DNA of 64,000 nucleotides. It comes from Tetrahymena elliotti 4EA. Lineage: Eukaryota; Ciliophora; Oligohymenophorea; Hymenostomatida; Tetrahymenidae. Location: NCBI GenBank assembly GCA_000231825.2, contig JH720303.1, positions 1,140,574 through 1,204,573 on the forward strand, in the 5' to 3' direction. The position numbers and the translations under genes are program-made. Positions within the stretch are counted from its first letter, which is position 1; each line of letters opens with the position of its first letter. The notes under the pieces are model-generated. The model was given only the letters and a program-made list of their open reading frames with translations, was not told the origin of the DNA and did no database searches. Shown here one piece after another: positions 1 to 12,509 of the stretch.

Positions 1-3000
1 AGGATATTTTCTTAATTCATAAACATCTCCAAAATAATGTCAAAGTAAAATAAATATTTTAATTGAAATATTTAATGTTAATTTAATTTTTAAACTTATA
101 GAATGTCCAAAATAATGTTCATCTTGTTAAACTAGTGATGGCTGTACAAGTTGTGCCCCTAATTATTTTAGAGGGCCAGTTGTTGCTAATTAAAATTCAT
201 TAACTTGTACAGATAAGTGTTCATCTTTGGCTTCCCCTGATTAAGTAGATTAATAACATATTATAGGATATTTTAATAACCTTGTTGGAAATATTTGTAC
301 TGAATGTCATCCTTATTGCTCTAACTGCAATTCGGCCAGCTAATTGGACTGTACCAGCTGTACATTTTATCAAGGAGTTTAATATTATCTATAGATAACA
401 AATCCAAATGCAAGTTCTGGATAGTGCTCTTAGGTATGCTTGGATGGTTACATTAAATAAGGAGATAATTAGAATCCATACATATGTAAATCTTGTTCAT
501 AACCATGTTTGACATGTTCAGGTACTATTGATAACTGCACTTCTTGTTACAATGGATTTTTCCTTAAAACAATCAATACTAACCCATAGACTTGTGTTGA
601 CTAAAATGGATGTGGTGAAGGTTACTATGGAGATAGAACTACTTTAAAGTGCCAAAGTAAATTAATTTTTAATCACTCTTTTTCAATAAATATTTTTATC
701 TAAAGCTTGCAATCCTATATGTAAGTCTTGTTCACTTACATCAACAAATTGTACAAGCTGTAAACCAGGCTAAAAGTTAAAGAATAATAACTGTATTTCT
801 GCATCAGATAATTGTGGAAATGGCTACTTTGATCTATAATATTAGACTGCAGATAATAAAACAGAATCTAAATGTGAAAGTAAAATATTTTAATTTGAAA
901 ACTAAGTAAATTAAAACATAAATTTAATCTAAAATAAAGAATGTGATGATAGTTGTTATTTGTGTAAAGGTACTTCAACATCTTGTACAGCTTGTAAATT
1001 GGGACTTTTTGCTCTTAATAACAAATGTGTCACATAATAAGATTGCTTAGATTTGTATAGGATTCCTGATGTAAGCGAAGGGATATGTTAGCCTTGTGCT
1101 ACTGGATGTTTAAAATGTTTAAATAGTACTACAAATTGCATATCTTGTGAGCCTGGCACTTAATATTACTTTTAAGCTCCTTCGAAATGTGTTTTATCTT
1201 GTGATTCTGGATATTTTGCAACCTTAAAAGAATAGGTCTAAATTTGTGAATGTAATTAATTAATTTTCTTTCTTTTTTTGAATTTAAAATTTTTTGAAAA
1301 TAAGAATGCTTTAGTTCATGTTCTAAGTGTATTGATTCAACTCCAGCATCTTGCTCAGCTTGTAATCCAGGTTTTTATTTAACTCAAAGTAAATAATGTG
1401 TTGCAACAAAAAAATGTCCTGATGGATTTTATGGAGATGATCTAACAAATACTTGCAAACGTAAAATTTCTTTATCAAACTTTAAAAATAAATAATTTTT
1501 CTATGAATTAATTAGCATGTGATCCAAAATGTGCAACTTGTTTTAATCCTAAAAACAACTAATGCAATTCATGTAGTTAAGGATTTTATTTGTAAAATCA
1601 CTCTTGTTAACGTAATCAACTAACTATTTTAATACAAATTTTTTAATAATTATTTAATTTTAAACTAAAGCATGTACTCCAGGTTGCATAGATTGCACTA
1701 ACTCACAAATTTGTAACAAATGCGATTCAAATAAAGGCTATTTTTTTTATCAGTAGGCTTGCTATTAAACTTGCCCTGATGGATATTTCGGTGATGTCTC
1801 AAAATCAGCTAATTGCATTAAATGTGCTGATAAGTGCTTAACTTGCTAAGTTAATATTAATTCATGTACTAAGTGTAATGAAGGGTATTTTTCCAAAGGA
1901 AATGATTGTAGCCCTTGCTCATAATATTGTGCATAGTGCGATAATTTAACTACATGCTAAAAATGCTCAAAAGGAGCTTTTCAAGTTTAATCCACATGTA
2001 CTCTCAAATGTCCTGATAATATGTTTGGAAATTAAATCACCTAGTAATGTTAAAAATGTGATTCTTCATGCTCAACCTGTGATGGACCTTACTAATTTGA
2101 CTGTCTTTCTTGTTTAGATTCATAGAAAGTTGTGAAAGAAGGAATTTGTGTAGATCCAACGTAATGTATAGGTTCATACTTTTTAGATAAAAATAATGTA
2201 AATTAATTTTTGTAATTTTTATATATTTAAAAATTGAAACAATATTTTTAGAATTGCTCTCCTTGTGATTAAGGATGCCTAATTTGTACATAGTCTAGTT
2301 CTAATTGTAGCTTATGCGATTAAAACTACTATTTTACTAATTTTTATGAGAGTGGTGAATTTAAAACAAGATGTTTTAAAGTTTGTCCTGCTGGTTATAT
2401 ACCTGCTTCATCTTAGAATTCTTAAAATCAATCAATAATATTAAATGAATGTGTTTTATGTACCTAAAATTGCATAAGTTGTGCTTCTCCTTTATTTTTA
2501 TTTGGAAATAGCTGCTTGAAGTCTTGTCCTAATGGATATATTGGAAGCACTAGCAGTAATACATGCATTAAATCAAATAACATTTCTTGCTAAATCAACA
2601 ATCTCTAATCCTCATTGCTTCTAGACCCTACTAAATCTCTCTCATTCTAGGGATATTTGGCAACTACACAGCCTATCGCTACTATGGTATGGACTCTTAC
2701 TACCTAGCCTTAAGGTCAATAAGTCTTTACTGTGAACTAATAAGGAATTTAAAGTGGAGTTTTTAACACACAGAAGGTTTTAATCTTGTAACCAAATTCT
2801 TTATAGGCTGGAACTGAATATTAGCTATCTCTTCATGGAACTTTAACAGGCTCAAGCGAAGTTTGTGATAAGTTATTATCGTTTAAAACTTCATCTTTAA
2901 TTTAAAAAGGTAATGTTTTTCCTTTTAAAATTAAAGTTTAATTATTTTATCAATTAGGTTAATTGAGTGTTTAAAAACTTGACTAATAGTATAAATTAGA

Positions 3001-5476
3001 TACTACAGTCTAAGCATACTAATTTACTATTACTGGATTTTAAACAACTGATAGTGGACAGAAACTTATGTTTGATATTGTTTTGATCAATTCATAGACG
3101 AACTTAGTAAGTATTCTTGTGGCACAATAATTGAGTGATTCTCAGCCAATACAAGTTACATATTTGCTTTAAAATTAATTACAAGCTATATCTTATATTC
3201 CTTAAGTTATCGCTTACACAGGAAGTGCATAAGTATCAGTAACATCATCAACCTAAATAGCTACTTAAGGGCAAATAACAAAATAGAAAACAATTTCTTA
3301 AATAAACGCAACAGTAACATCTTCTAAGTTCGTATTTAGTTCATTAGATGATATTAATTATTTAACAAATTTGTTTTATTAGTCTTACTTATCAGATTTC
3401 TAAACAACTTAAAAGGTAAAAAAAGATTATTACATTTAAAAAAAATTATTAAGTACAATAAAAATAGTTTTTTTTTGTTCAAAAAATTTTAATAACAATT
3501 TTATTAAATTAAATATATAGAGTTTGATAGTATTCTAAAGCTTTTTTGATGTATTTGATTCTTTAAATGGTAACTATCAAAATACTTGCAATTAATCTTT
3601 CTTTTGCAGCAATTAAGGAATATGTGGTGACTCTAACACTTATATAAGAAAATGTATTTGCAATAAAAATTACTATGGAGATAACTGTGAGTATACCACT
3701 GCAGAGTTCAATAGCATAAAGAATTTGATAAGTTCTGTTACTTCTTCTACATTGATGACTTCTTAAACCAATGATATTTAATAAAATTTACTTAAATTAA
3801 GTATAATCCATAATTTAAGTATTGCAAAAGGTATTCTATCTCTAATGGATTTGAGAGTTCTAAGTAGCGTTTTCTTTTATATTCTATAACAAGGAACAAC
3901 TTAAATACAGCTCAATACGACTACTTTTCCAATAATTCAAGACATTATTTAGAATATTTTGAGAAGTATGTTTAGTACTTCAGCACTCTCTATTATAGAT
4001 AAAGCAAACATAGATAAGCTTGTTTCTATGTATGAATAAAATATATTTTAACAAGCCTAACATCTTGCAGGATAAAAAAGCTATTTCGAAGATGGTTTAT
4101 TTTCAAAATTAGAAGTAATATATTTGAATAATTAAGTCTTACCTGGGGGTAACAATAATGTATTTACTATAAAATCCTAACTAAGCAATTCAACTTACTA
4201 AATCCCTGTCTCTTAATTATAAAGTAATTCTACTGTAATGTATTTTGTAGCTATTCAGTAAAAATATAATATATTCAATTAGTACACAAGCTATGGCTAA
4301 TTCTCTACATCATAGTTTGTTTCTATGAGCTTGATTGATGGATTAGGAAATATAATAGATATTTCATCATTTGACTAAGGAATATTAATTGAACTACCAA
4401 AAAGCTATAACTATAATCCAGTAAATGGTACTTAAGGACAAAAGTATTACAGATGTACTTACCTCTAAGAATATACTAATAAATGGTAAGAAACAGGTTG
4501 CTAATTTATTTCAGAAACATCAACTTAAATAATCTGCTCATGCACTCACTTTACAACATTTTCAGTCTAATCTATTCCATACAATCTCTAGAAAAAGCCA
4601 ACATAATTAGATATTTTGAAAGCAAATGGATGGAGTAATTTACAAGAATTTTTAAACAATCATAAGGACGGAGTAGTTATTCCAGTTACTCCAGAAGCCC
4701 CTGAATCAAGTTAATGGTTCCCTAATCCAATAGGTCTTTTTTCACTACTAATCCTTTCTGGTAATTAAAATTTATTATTTGAAAAATTTATTTAAAAGCA
4801 AACTAATAAACTAGGTATTTACATAATTGTATCTTATGCATCTATTTAGATATAAAATGATTAAATTGTGTCAGAAAAGAGAAGAAATTTAACCTACCAT
4901 CCTATACTATCTATATTTATTGGATAAAATAATTAAGAAGTATCATCCTCTATGAAAATCCTTTAGCTCTTTATTCACATATTAGGGATGCTTTTTATTA
5001 ATTGTTTTTTGGGAACTCTTAATGTTGTAGTAAGAGCTTTGATTTGCATTTTAGTAAGTAGTGCATTCCATTCAGTTATATTTAAGATCTATAATCATAA
5101 AAAGTATAAGGAAGTTATGAATTCTTACCCAAGCTCTAAATATTTATCTGAAGTTGATCAGATCAATATGAACTACACTCTAAGATAGTACAAAATGATC
5201 TTCTACATAATTTGCCTAGTTCTTTATCTCTTAGAAGGAATAGGGCTATGTGTTGCAGGAAATGAAATAGATACGAAAAATAATGTTGATTTTATAATTT
5301 CATCAATTTTATCAATAATTCTTGACATTTTTGTTTTTGATTCTATAATAACCTTAGTAGCTTATTTCTTGCTCAAAGATAAAGAAAAATATTCTTATTT
5401 CTTCAAAATAAATGGGTACTATGACTTGATTAAAAGTAATTATGTTGGAATTCAATAAAAAGAATCAGATTATTGA
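1..5476 (+). CDS. Polycystin-1-like receptor: Cys-rich repeats, EGF, GPS motif, multipass membrane C-terminus (5' partial)
   Basis: Large surface protein running in from the left edge. The first 2.5 kb encodes repeats with CxxC spacing (for example CSPC and CPDGYFGD) of the furin/growth-factor-receptor Cys-rich type common in ciliates. A REJ-like stretch follows. An EGF-like module with CSNQGICG and NYYGDNC lies near 3600-3695. A clear GPS (GAIN) motif lies at 4454-4561: Cys, Trp at 4484, Cys at 4499, then CSCTHFT at 4535-4555, whose HFT matches the autocleavage site of adhesion GPCRs and polycystin-1. About five membrane segments follow. The first, IGLFSLLILSGIYIIVSYAS, becomes complete only if a 54-nt intron near 4761-4814 is removed. 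About ten short introns interrupt the repeat region. The stop is TGA 5474-5476. The protein ends soon after the membrane segments, so the channel half of polycystin-1 is absent. Ligand and role are unknown; family assignment is from motifs. Confidence 0.75.
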
Positions 5477-6305
5477 TTGAGTATTTATGATAATTTGGAA
5501 TAAAATAATTTTTTTTATGAAATTTATGTTAAACTAATTCTTTTTTGTGATTTAATTTATTTAGTTTAAAAAAAACAGTAAAATTTAAAAACATTTTAAT
5601 TATTATTTTAGTTTAATTTAATGAATGCTTTCTATTGTTTCTTAATGATAAAATAAAAATATCTAATCTTATTTTTTTGGTTTGTATTTTTCATTCTTAT
5701 CTTTATATAAGTATGTAATAGTAAATAAATATAAGGAGTAAAAATTTTTTATTCGATCTTCTAAATATTTTTTTAATCTTGATATAATTTGAAAACAAAT
5801 TTCTATCCTTTTTAAAAAAAATTTTTTCAAAAACATTTTTGAATGAAATTAATTTGAAATATTTAGATTGAACATTTTGTTTGGCTAATTTAATTTTTTT
5901 TAATTATTTTAATACTTTTGTTAATTTAAATATTACTATTATTATTATAGCTTGTTTAATAGCCATTTGAATTCTCAAATTCAACTTTTATATTTTTTAA
6001 ATTCTGGATTCAAACTTAAAAAATTTTGCAAAATATTTAATAATAATAGACTTGTTTTTTTAAATAGTAATAAAGCTAGATTTCTTCTAAAATTAGAGTG
6101 TCTGTCATTTTTCTTTTTGAAATCTATGAAATTGTAGTGGTAATTGCAAAAGTTTATTTTTTTGCACTTTGCACTCAGGATATTACTGGAATTTAAAAAA
6201 TTAATTGGCAGAATTAATATAAAAATATGCTTATTTTAATTACAAAGATTTTGATTTGTATTTGCTTTTATCATTAAGAATTTGCATAAAAAAATAGATT
6301 AAAAA
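5477..6305. other. AT-rich intergenic gap
   Basis: Spacer between two same-direction genes. A 61-codon frame at 5952-6137 has no recognisable motif and Phe/Asn/Lys composition typical of random AT-rich DNA. I see no RNA gene or repeat. Confidence 0.6.
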
Positions 6306-8855
6306 ATGAATTTTTATTAGATAATACTAAAGTAAGTAGGAGATAACTAAAAGTACAGAATAATTCTCCATCCTTAAAACATAATATTTATTTAGCATTT
6401 GATTGTAAAATATTACATTCAAACATTAAATTATCAATTTGCTTTATATTTTACTTTATAATTTAAAAATAGTATTTTGAGATTTATAAAATATTTCTAT
6501 AAAAAAGACTTCTGCCACTATTCACTTGATTCCTATAAACTAGAGCCTAGTTTTTAGAGTAGAGAATGATAAGTTTATTTTAGAATAAAGTCTTCCTCAA
6601 ACAATAAGATTAGAATTTGTTAATTTTAATATTGAAAAACTGCTTGTTTAGTTAACTAAATTCTAAAAACAACATTCTTTAAATATGATGGAGCATATCA
6701 AAAATATAGATTAGTATAAATATAAATTTTAGAAATATAGTGCAAAACAAAAGACTTCATGCAAAGCTAAGTTAGTTTGGTTTAATTGGGAAAAGTTAGA
6801 ATTGAGGTGGAATAATGAAAATTAAACCATTTCATTTTTTTCAAAAAGTAAATTTTGATTATTTGTAAGTTTAAAAAATTCTATATTTACAATTCATTTT
6901 ATTTAGTTAGTTTGAGAGAAATCACTAATATTTAATATGGATTTAAGAGTAAAAATTTCTAAAGATATCGATTTTATCCAGGATTGAAATTTGAGGGTTG
7001 TATTTCTATTTATTATCTGTCTCAAGGTTAGGAATAGTGTCTTGATTTTTCTACTTAAAAGTTTGTAGAATTGAAATAGTTTTTATAAATTTTATAAGAT
7101 ATATTAGTCTACATAGATTAGCCTATAAAATCTTACATACCAGTAAAATAAAATATTTAATAGTTTGATGCTAACAACTTTTATAAAAATAGAATCGATA
7201 ATTATGCTTTTCTAAAGCAAAAATGAAACTGATGCAGTATGCTAACTAAAAAGAGAAGCTTACTCTCAATACATATTTAAAGAATAAAATATTCAATAGG
7301 ATATCAAGATCTCTTGGTAATCAAGAAGAATAATTAGGAAACAAAACTTAAAATAGAGAGAATGATTTTTAGTAAGTTGAATCGAAAAACTCTAATATAA
7401 ATTTAAATTAATTTAAAGTCGATTAATAAAAGTCTTTTGGTTAAAATACTCAAAAAAGAATTCAATACTAATATAATGAAATATAGACTAATGTTACCTC
7501 TAACAAAGTAAGCAATACAGAGATTTGTGATTTTAAAAAAATCCAAAGCCCTATCAATAATGTTAATGTTTCTAATAAGGGCAAAATAATACTATAAAAA
7601 GATACATTAAATGACTCATATAAAAATCTGAAGAAAGTAATTCAACTAAATACCTCACAGTAAGACAGATTTTAAGAATAAAAATTTAGAAAAACAAAAT
7701 ATCCAACTAGAAATATTCATTTAGATTTCCTTCACACTTCTGGGTCTAATAAGAGCTTAAGTGTAAGTGAAAAAAGTATTTTAAATCTAACAAATGGATT
7801 ACTTAGTCCTGAAATTCATAACAAAATAAAATAGAAAATAAAAGTTAATAATGAGAATCCTTGTGGAAATATAATTTAAAGATACATAAAAAGTGGTATT
7901 TAAAAACCAAGATGTAAGTTAATTTTAATATTTTTGAAAATATGACTTATTTTTTTAAAATAAAGAAGATCAAATAAGAATTTTAGATTAATTTTAAAGT
8001 GAAAAAAATGAGTATCAAATGAACTAATAAAATGAAGTAAAAGAAATTCTTAATTTAAAATAAAATATATTTGAACTATAATAACAAATCGAAGAAATAT
8101 CTATGCAAAAAGTTAATTTAGAATAAAGTTTAAAGTCATATAAATCCTAGTTACTTAAAGAAAAAACTCTTAATGCTGCTTTGAAAGAGTAAATTGCCTC
8201 TTTTAAAAATTGTAATTCATCAATAGACATTACTTTATCTCCTATTTAAAAACCTTTTGTCATGTAAACTACAGTATATTCACCATCAAGCACTTTGATA
8301 AAAAATTAACTAAATAAATAATCTGATGATGCTCATTTAATTTAAAATCTTTAAAGATAAATTCAATAAGAGAGATAGCAAAATTCTCAACTAAATTCTT
8401 AAATCTAAGATTTGAAATCTCTTTATAAATCTGTTCTTTAAACTCAAACATAGAAAATAAAACATTAAATCTAAGTAAAATTTTATCTATTTATTTCAAA
8501 TATTGATAAACTTAAAATTAATAATAAAATAGACTCTTTAATCTTATGTTGAAGAAATTTCAACCAAATAATTAGAATTATAAAAAGACTTCTAATCTTC
8601 AATTTCTCAAGTGAAGAAAATATTTTCCTTTTTAGGTAGTTAAATATTTTTCAAAAAAGATTTAAGAAGCTTATTTTATTTTTTAAAAATTTAGGAAATT
8701 AAATAGTTGATTCTGAAAGAAGAGCTTTGCAGCTTGAGAAGGAAAAAGAAGACCTAATGGTTTTTATTGATTAGTATATTAAAGATACAAAATGGAGTAG
8801 AAAATCATTATCATTTTTAGAAGAAGATAAAACAACAAATTACAGTACGAATTGA
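6306..8855 (+). CDS. Unknown protein with C-terminal coiled coil
   Basis: Not recognised. The proposed ATG 6306 opens a short exon; a frame change before about 6508 needs an intron (GT 6405, AG 6507 keeps phase), so the 5' end is uncertain. The second exon has a compact, Trp-containing region (KLVWFNWEKLELRW) and a segment beginning YGFKSKNFQRYRFYPGLKF that looks folded. A 50-nt intron at 7143-7192 joins this to a long Asn/Lys/Ser/Gln-rich, probably disordered middle. A further intron near 7912-7965, another at 8475-8531 and one near 8636-8694 lead into a heptad-rich Gln/Glu/Leu region. The protein ends YIKDTKWSRKSLSFLEED shortly before TGA 8853-8855. The overall pattern, a small N-terminal domain followed by a disordered linker and coiled coil, is common in ciliate cytoskeletal proteins, but nothing identifies the function. 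Confidence 0.6.
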
Positions 8856-9112
8856 TACATTTAGAAGAATTAATTTTTCAATTAAAAATAGTTTCACTTA
8901 ATAAAAAATCTAACTAACGAAATAACCTACAATAAAAAAAAATATCTGTGAAACTGAATATAAAAAAAATATTAAAAAAAAAGATAAAAATATTTAAATT
9001 TATTTATTTCATCATTTATTTTCTTTACAATATTGTTTATAAAATAATAAAGTTTTATCTCATAAATTATAAATTTTTCTTGATACTTTTATTATTTATT
9101 TGAAATAATGTT

Positions 9113-10630
9113 TCACTCTCCTGATAGTTCTTTATTCTTTTCAATTTTGTTAATCATATACCTAGCAAGCACTAAAAGAGATCCATCAGCTTTAAATATA
9201 TCCTCAAGAATCTCCTTATTAACATGCTATTTGTTTATTTAGAATATTTTTTCATCCCTAGTTATATTAGATCTTTCTTTTTCCAAATAATACAAACCTT
9301 CATCTAACAAAGTTTCAATAACGTTTGACATATAAGTCTTAACAGAAAATTAGAAGGCATTTTTTGAATGGTTGTCTCTATATTTAAAAATGTTTTTAAT
9401 TTATGTTTAATTTTGAATGAAATATTGTTTACCCATCATAGTATTCTGAGTGGCTTGTATTTAACTCTTTGCTTTTATACTCATTATTTTTTTAAGTGAT
9501 CATAGATCTTCTATTATTCTAACACAAAATTGCAATTTCAGCAATAAAACTTTTATTTAATTTTAAATTTTCATTTTAAAATTTATTTTATTAAAAATTA
9601 CGTTTGATTTTCTTCTAATCTTTCACTGTAAATATCTATTGATTACAATTACTTATTATAAGAATTATCTCTTAAAGCTCTCAAAAACTCATGCTTTGTG
9701 CTTTCCTTCCAAGGTTCTCCTAGATCTAAATAATTAATATAAATTAAATTATATCACTCAATAAAATTAATTTCTTTTGTACCCTCAGAAAAGCTTAAAT
9801 TTTAAACAATGTGCTCTTAGCTTATAAACTTCACTAAATAGCTTAAACTTTCATTTGTTAACTATCCTAAATCATAATCTTCAATTTTTTTATTTGACTT
9901 TAAGCCTTCAATAACTCGACTAAATATAATTTGATATTTATTACTTAATTAATATTGAATTTTGAATAATTTGCATTACTTTGCTCCTTTTGTTCCTAAC
10001 CTAGCATTATGTAAATGAAGCTTTCTTAAAGTTATATTCTTTTTAATAGCTTCTCCAATATTTTAACCACATATGTATGAGAATCCTTCTATATTATTGA
10101 GAGAGATACCAGTAATGTAAGGTGAGTTTTTTTCTAATATTTTTGCTATTCTAATACTAGTCTTTATTTATTATAAAAATATTAATTGAGTGCTACATTC
10201 CATGTTAATAATTTTATCAAATATTGTTAAAATTTGCAAAATATATAACTTAATTTGTGAGCTTGTGATCTGAAAGAATTAATTCTCCCTTAAAGGTAGT
10301 GTTGTTAGAAATCACTTCTAAAAAACCTTCAATATCACCATCAGATAGCTTCATAGCATCCATTAATTTGCTTTCTTGATTAGTTAAATTTAATTTAGAT
10401 CCAAATTTAGATTTTAGTAAGCTCGTTTCTTTGAATTGCAAATCATTATTTTTTTGTCCTAATTAATATTCCTACTCTATCTTATCATAATTTTCTAGAA
10501 ATTCATTTGAGTTTTCATTAAAATCAAAATTTATTATTGCTGTATTATCTCCGTTGCTATCTAATATAGGTAAATCTTAAGACAAGTACTTTTAGTACTC
10601 CTTAATTTTCATTAACAAAAAGCGTTTCAT
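9113..10630 (-). CDS. Leucine-rich-repeat protein, unknown role
   Basis: Reverse-strand gene with ATG at 10630-10628 and TGA at 9115-9113. It reads cleanly only after removing four introns. The 46-nt intron at 10270-10315 (minus-strand GTGATTT...TTTCAG) resolves an apparent frame break. The others lie near 9730-9786 (57 nt), 9505-9603 and 9377-9434. After an acidic N-terminus the central part carries ribonuclease-inhibitor-like repeats, seen in ITGISLNNIEGFS, LRKLHLHNARLGTKGAK and the shorter LQSIDIYSERL. The C-terminus (ILEDIFKADGSLLVLARYM) is helical. Proteins of this repeat class act as binding scaffolds; the partner cannot be told from sequence. It is tail-to-tail with the preceding + strand gene, 257 nt apart, and points the same way as the zinc transporter gene upstream of it. 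Confidence 0.65.
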
Positions 10631-11231
10631 TCGTTTGAAAAAATATTAATTAATAATTAGTTGTTTTTAATTAATTATCAAACAACCAAAATTTATTAAT
10701 ATTAATGAATATCTTTAAAAATAACAAATAAAATAGATATTTTTTAAAATTATTGTTTTTTTTTTTCAATAAAATTAATTCCTATTCCTCCTTTACATAT
10801 TTGAAAACATTATTACTCTGAAAAATTTATTAATTTACAGAAATAATATTTCTCAAAAATATTCTAAATTTAGAAAAAATCAAAAAAATAATTTTTCCAT
10901 TTAATTTTAGGAATAAATAAATGATTAAATAAATTTTATTTGATAAAAATCAATTTGTGAACTTAGTTTAAAACTTTGCTTAATAAAAAAAAATGATAAT
11001 TTAATTCATCAAATTAAAAATTATATGAAATAATGAGGGAAGAGATAACAAAAAATATTAGATGTTTACACTTTGCTGAAAGGAATAAGTTATAAAATTA
11101 ATACACTTTTTAATAGAAACTTTCTTACCACAAGCAAATATTTCAAATAAAATGGACAAGTATTTTTAAGAGTAATTAATTATTGGTAATTTATTTAATA
11201 TAAGAAGTAAATGCAAAAATTTTGTAAGGTT
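10631..11231. other. AT-rich intergenic gap
   Basis: Lies between the LRR gene start and the 3' end of the zinc transporter gene. Long A and T runs only; no gene, repeat or RNA feature seen. Confidence 0.6.
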
Positions 11232-12509
11232 TCAATGATCATGTTCATCATCTGATTCAGCTAAAGTAATTAAAAACATGATTCCGAAACCTACGCAAAG
11301 GCCTAGTAACTATAAGAAAGCGACCTTGTTGTTTTTCTCTTCAGAAATTTTAGGAAGCATTTCAGTTGCACCAATAAATAGAAAATTACCAGCTATAAAA
11401 CAATTCATTATACGTTCAGATTTTTCATTTAAGCTTGCAACTGCTATACCTATTATAATTCCAATAAGACCAGAGAAATTGACAACACCGTTGCAGACCA
11501 AAGCTTATAGACCACTAAAATTGGAATTCAACAAGATAGATACATCACCCATTTCTTAAGGTATTTCATGAGCAACAATAGCTACAATAGTACTGGCAGC
11601 TTTTGATTTAGTTGAAGACGTGAAAGAAACCCCTAATGCAATTCCATCCATAATATTATGCAAAAAGTCGGCAATTAAATTCATATATCCTTCAGGTTTT
11701 TTATGTTTCCATCCAATCGTCAAATCTATCTATTTAGTCTATTCTTCTTCAACTTTTGTTTATTATTATACTTTATTGGTTGGTTCTTCTTGAATATCTT
11801 AATTATCTGAACTACCTGAGTTTTTCTTTAGCGTTTCTTTTTCTATGTTAGTTAAGTTATATTCAGTGGAAGAGGGATGGACTGTCAATGGAATAGGTTC
11901 CCCAGAAACTTTATTTAATGTTTATGATTTACCATTGTTGCATTCTTCTCCTTCAGAATGAACGTGGGAGTGTGAGTGTGAATGTTCTATTCCATGAGTA
12001 TGAGCTATTCCAAGAATATGAAAGAGTCTTTCTATTAGAGCAAAAATAAATATACCAAGAACGATAAAGAATGACAATAACTTAGGTGATACAGTTTCTT
12101 CTTCTTCTTCTGTATGAGCTTCTGTTGAAGTTTCATTATGTTCATCTGAGTGGCTATGACTAGAAAAGGCATGAGGAATTAAATGAATAACAGCATCTCC
12201 GATTAAAGCACCTGCTGCAAATGCAATCAAAATCTTTAATACTGGATCGAATTATATGCTTGTATATTTTTTTAGAAGAATGACAACACCAGAGCATACA
12301 AATCCAAGAACTCCAAGCATAACTCCAGTTAATAAGCCATACCCCCAAGATTCCTTAGTTGAAAATAGATCACTGCTAGATTCTTTGTGATCATGATCAT
12401 GATCTTCACCTTCATGATCATGGTCAGTATCTTCAGCGCAGTAAGTGGATTTACTAAAAAGAATGAGAAAAATTGCTATATGTAGAAATAGACTTTTATA
12501 GTTCAACAA
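11232..12509 (-). CDS. ZIP (SLC39) metal transporter, LIV-1 type
   Basis: Intronless gene of 425 residues that would import zinc (or a related divalent metal) into the cytosol, or release it from an organelle. A signal peptide (LHIAIFLILFSKSTYC, then the cut) is followed by a His/Asp-rich lumenal stretch (HDHEGEDHDHDH), then TM1-TM3. A His-rich cytosolic loop carries HSHSHSHVHS, as in the LIV-1 subfamily. TM4 has HNIMDGIALG, the metal-site motif. TM5 has HEIPQEMGD beginning at residue 314, where the LIV-1 consensus is HEIPHE; the second His is Gln318, encoded by TAA at 11558-11556. The last helices follow, and the C-terminus ends DDEHDH. All expected membrane segments are present, so the gene looks intact. 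The family assignment is firm; substrate and membrane are inferred. Confidence 0.92.

Noticed and set aside
7219..7227. Apparent end of one gene overlapping the start (ATGA) of another
   Set aside because: A 50-nt GTAAAA...AATAG intron at 7143-7192 joins the two frames into one gene.
10217..10260. Apparent frameshift or premature TGA in the LRR gene
   Set aside because: Explained by the 46-nt intron at 10270-10315, which shifts the frame past this TGA.
11278..11559. Plus-strand frame of 93 codons antisense to the ZIP gene
   Set aside because: The minus strand carries the definite ZIP transporter motifs; this is its complement.
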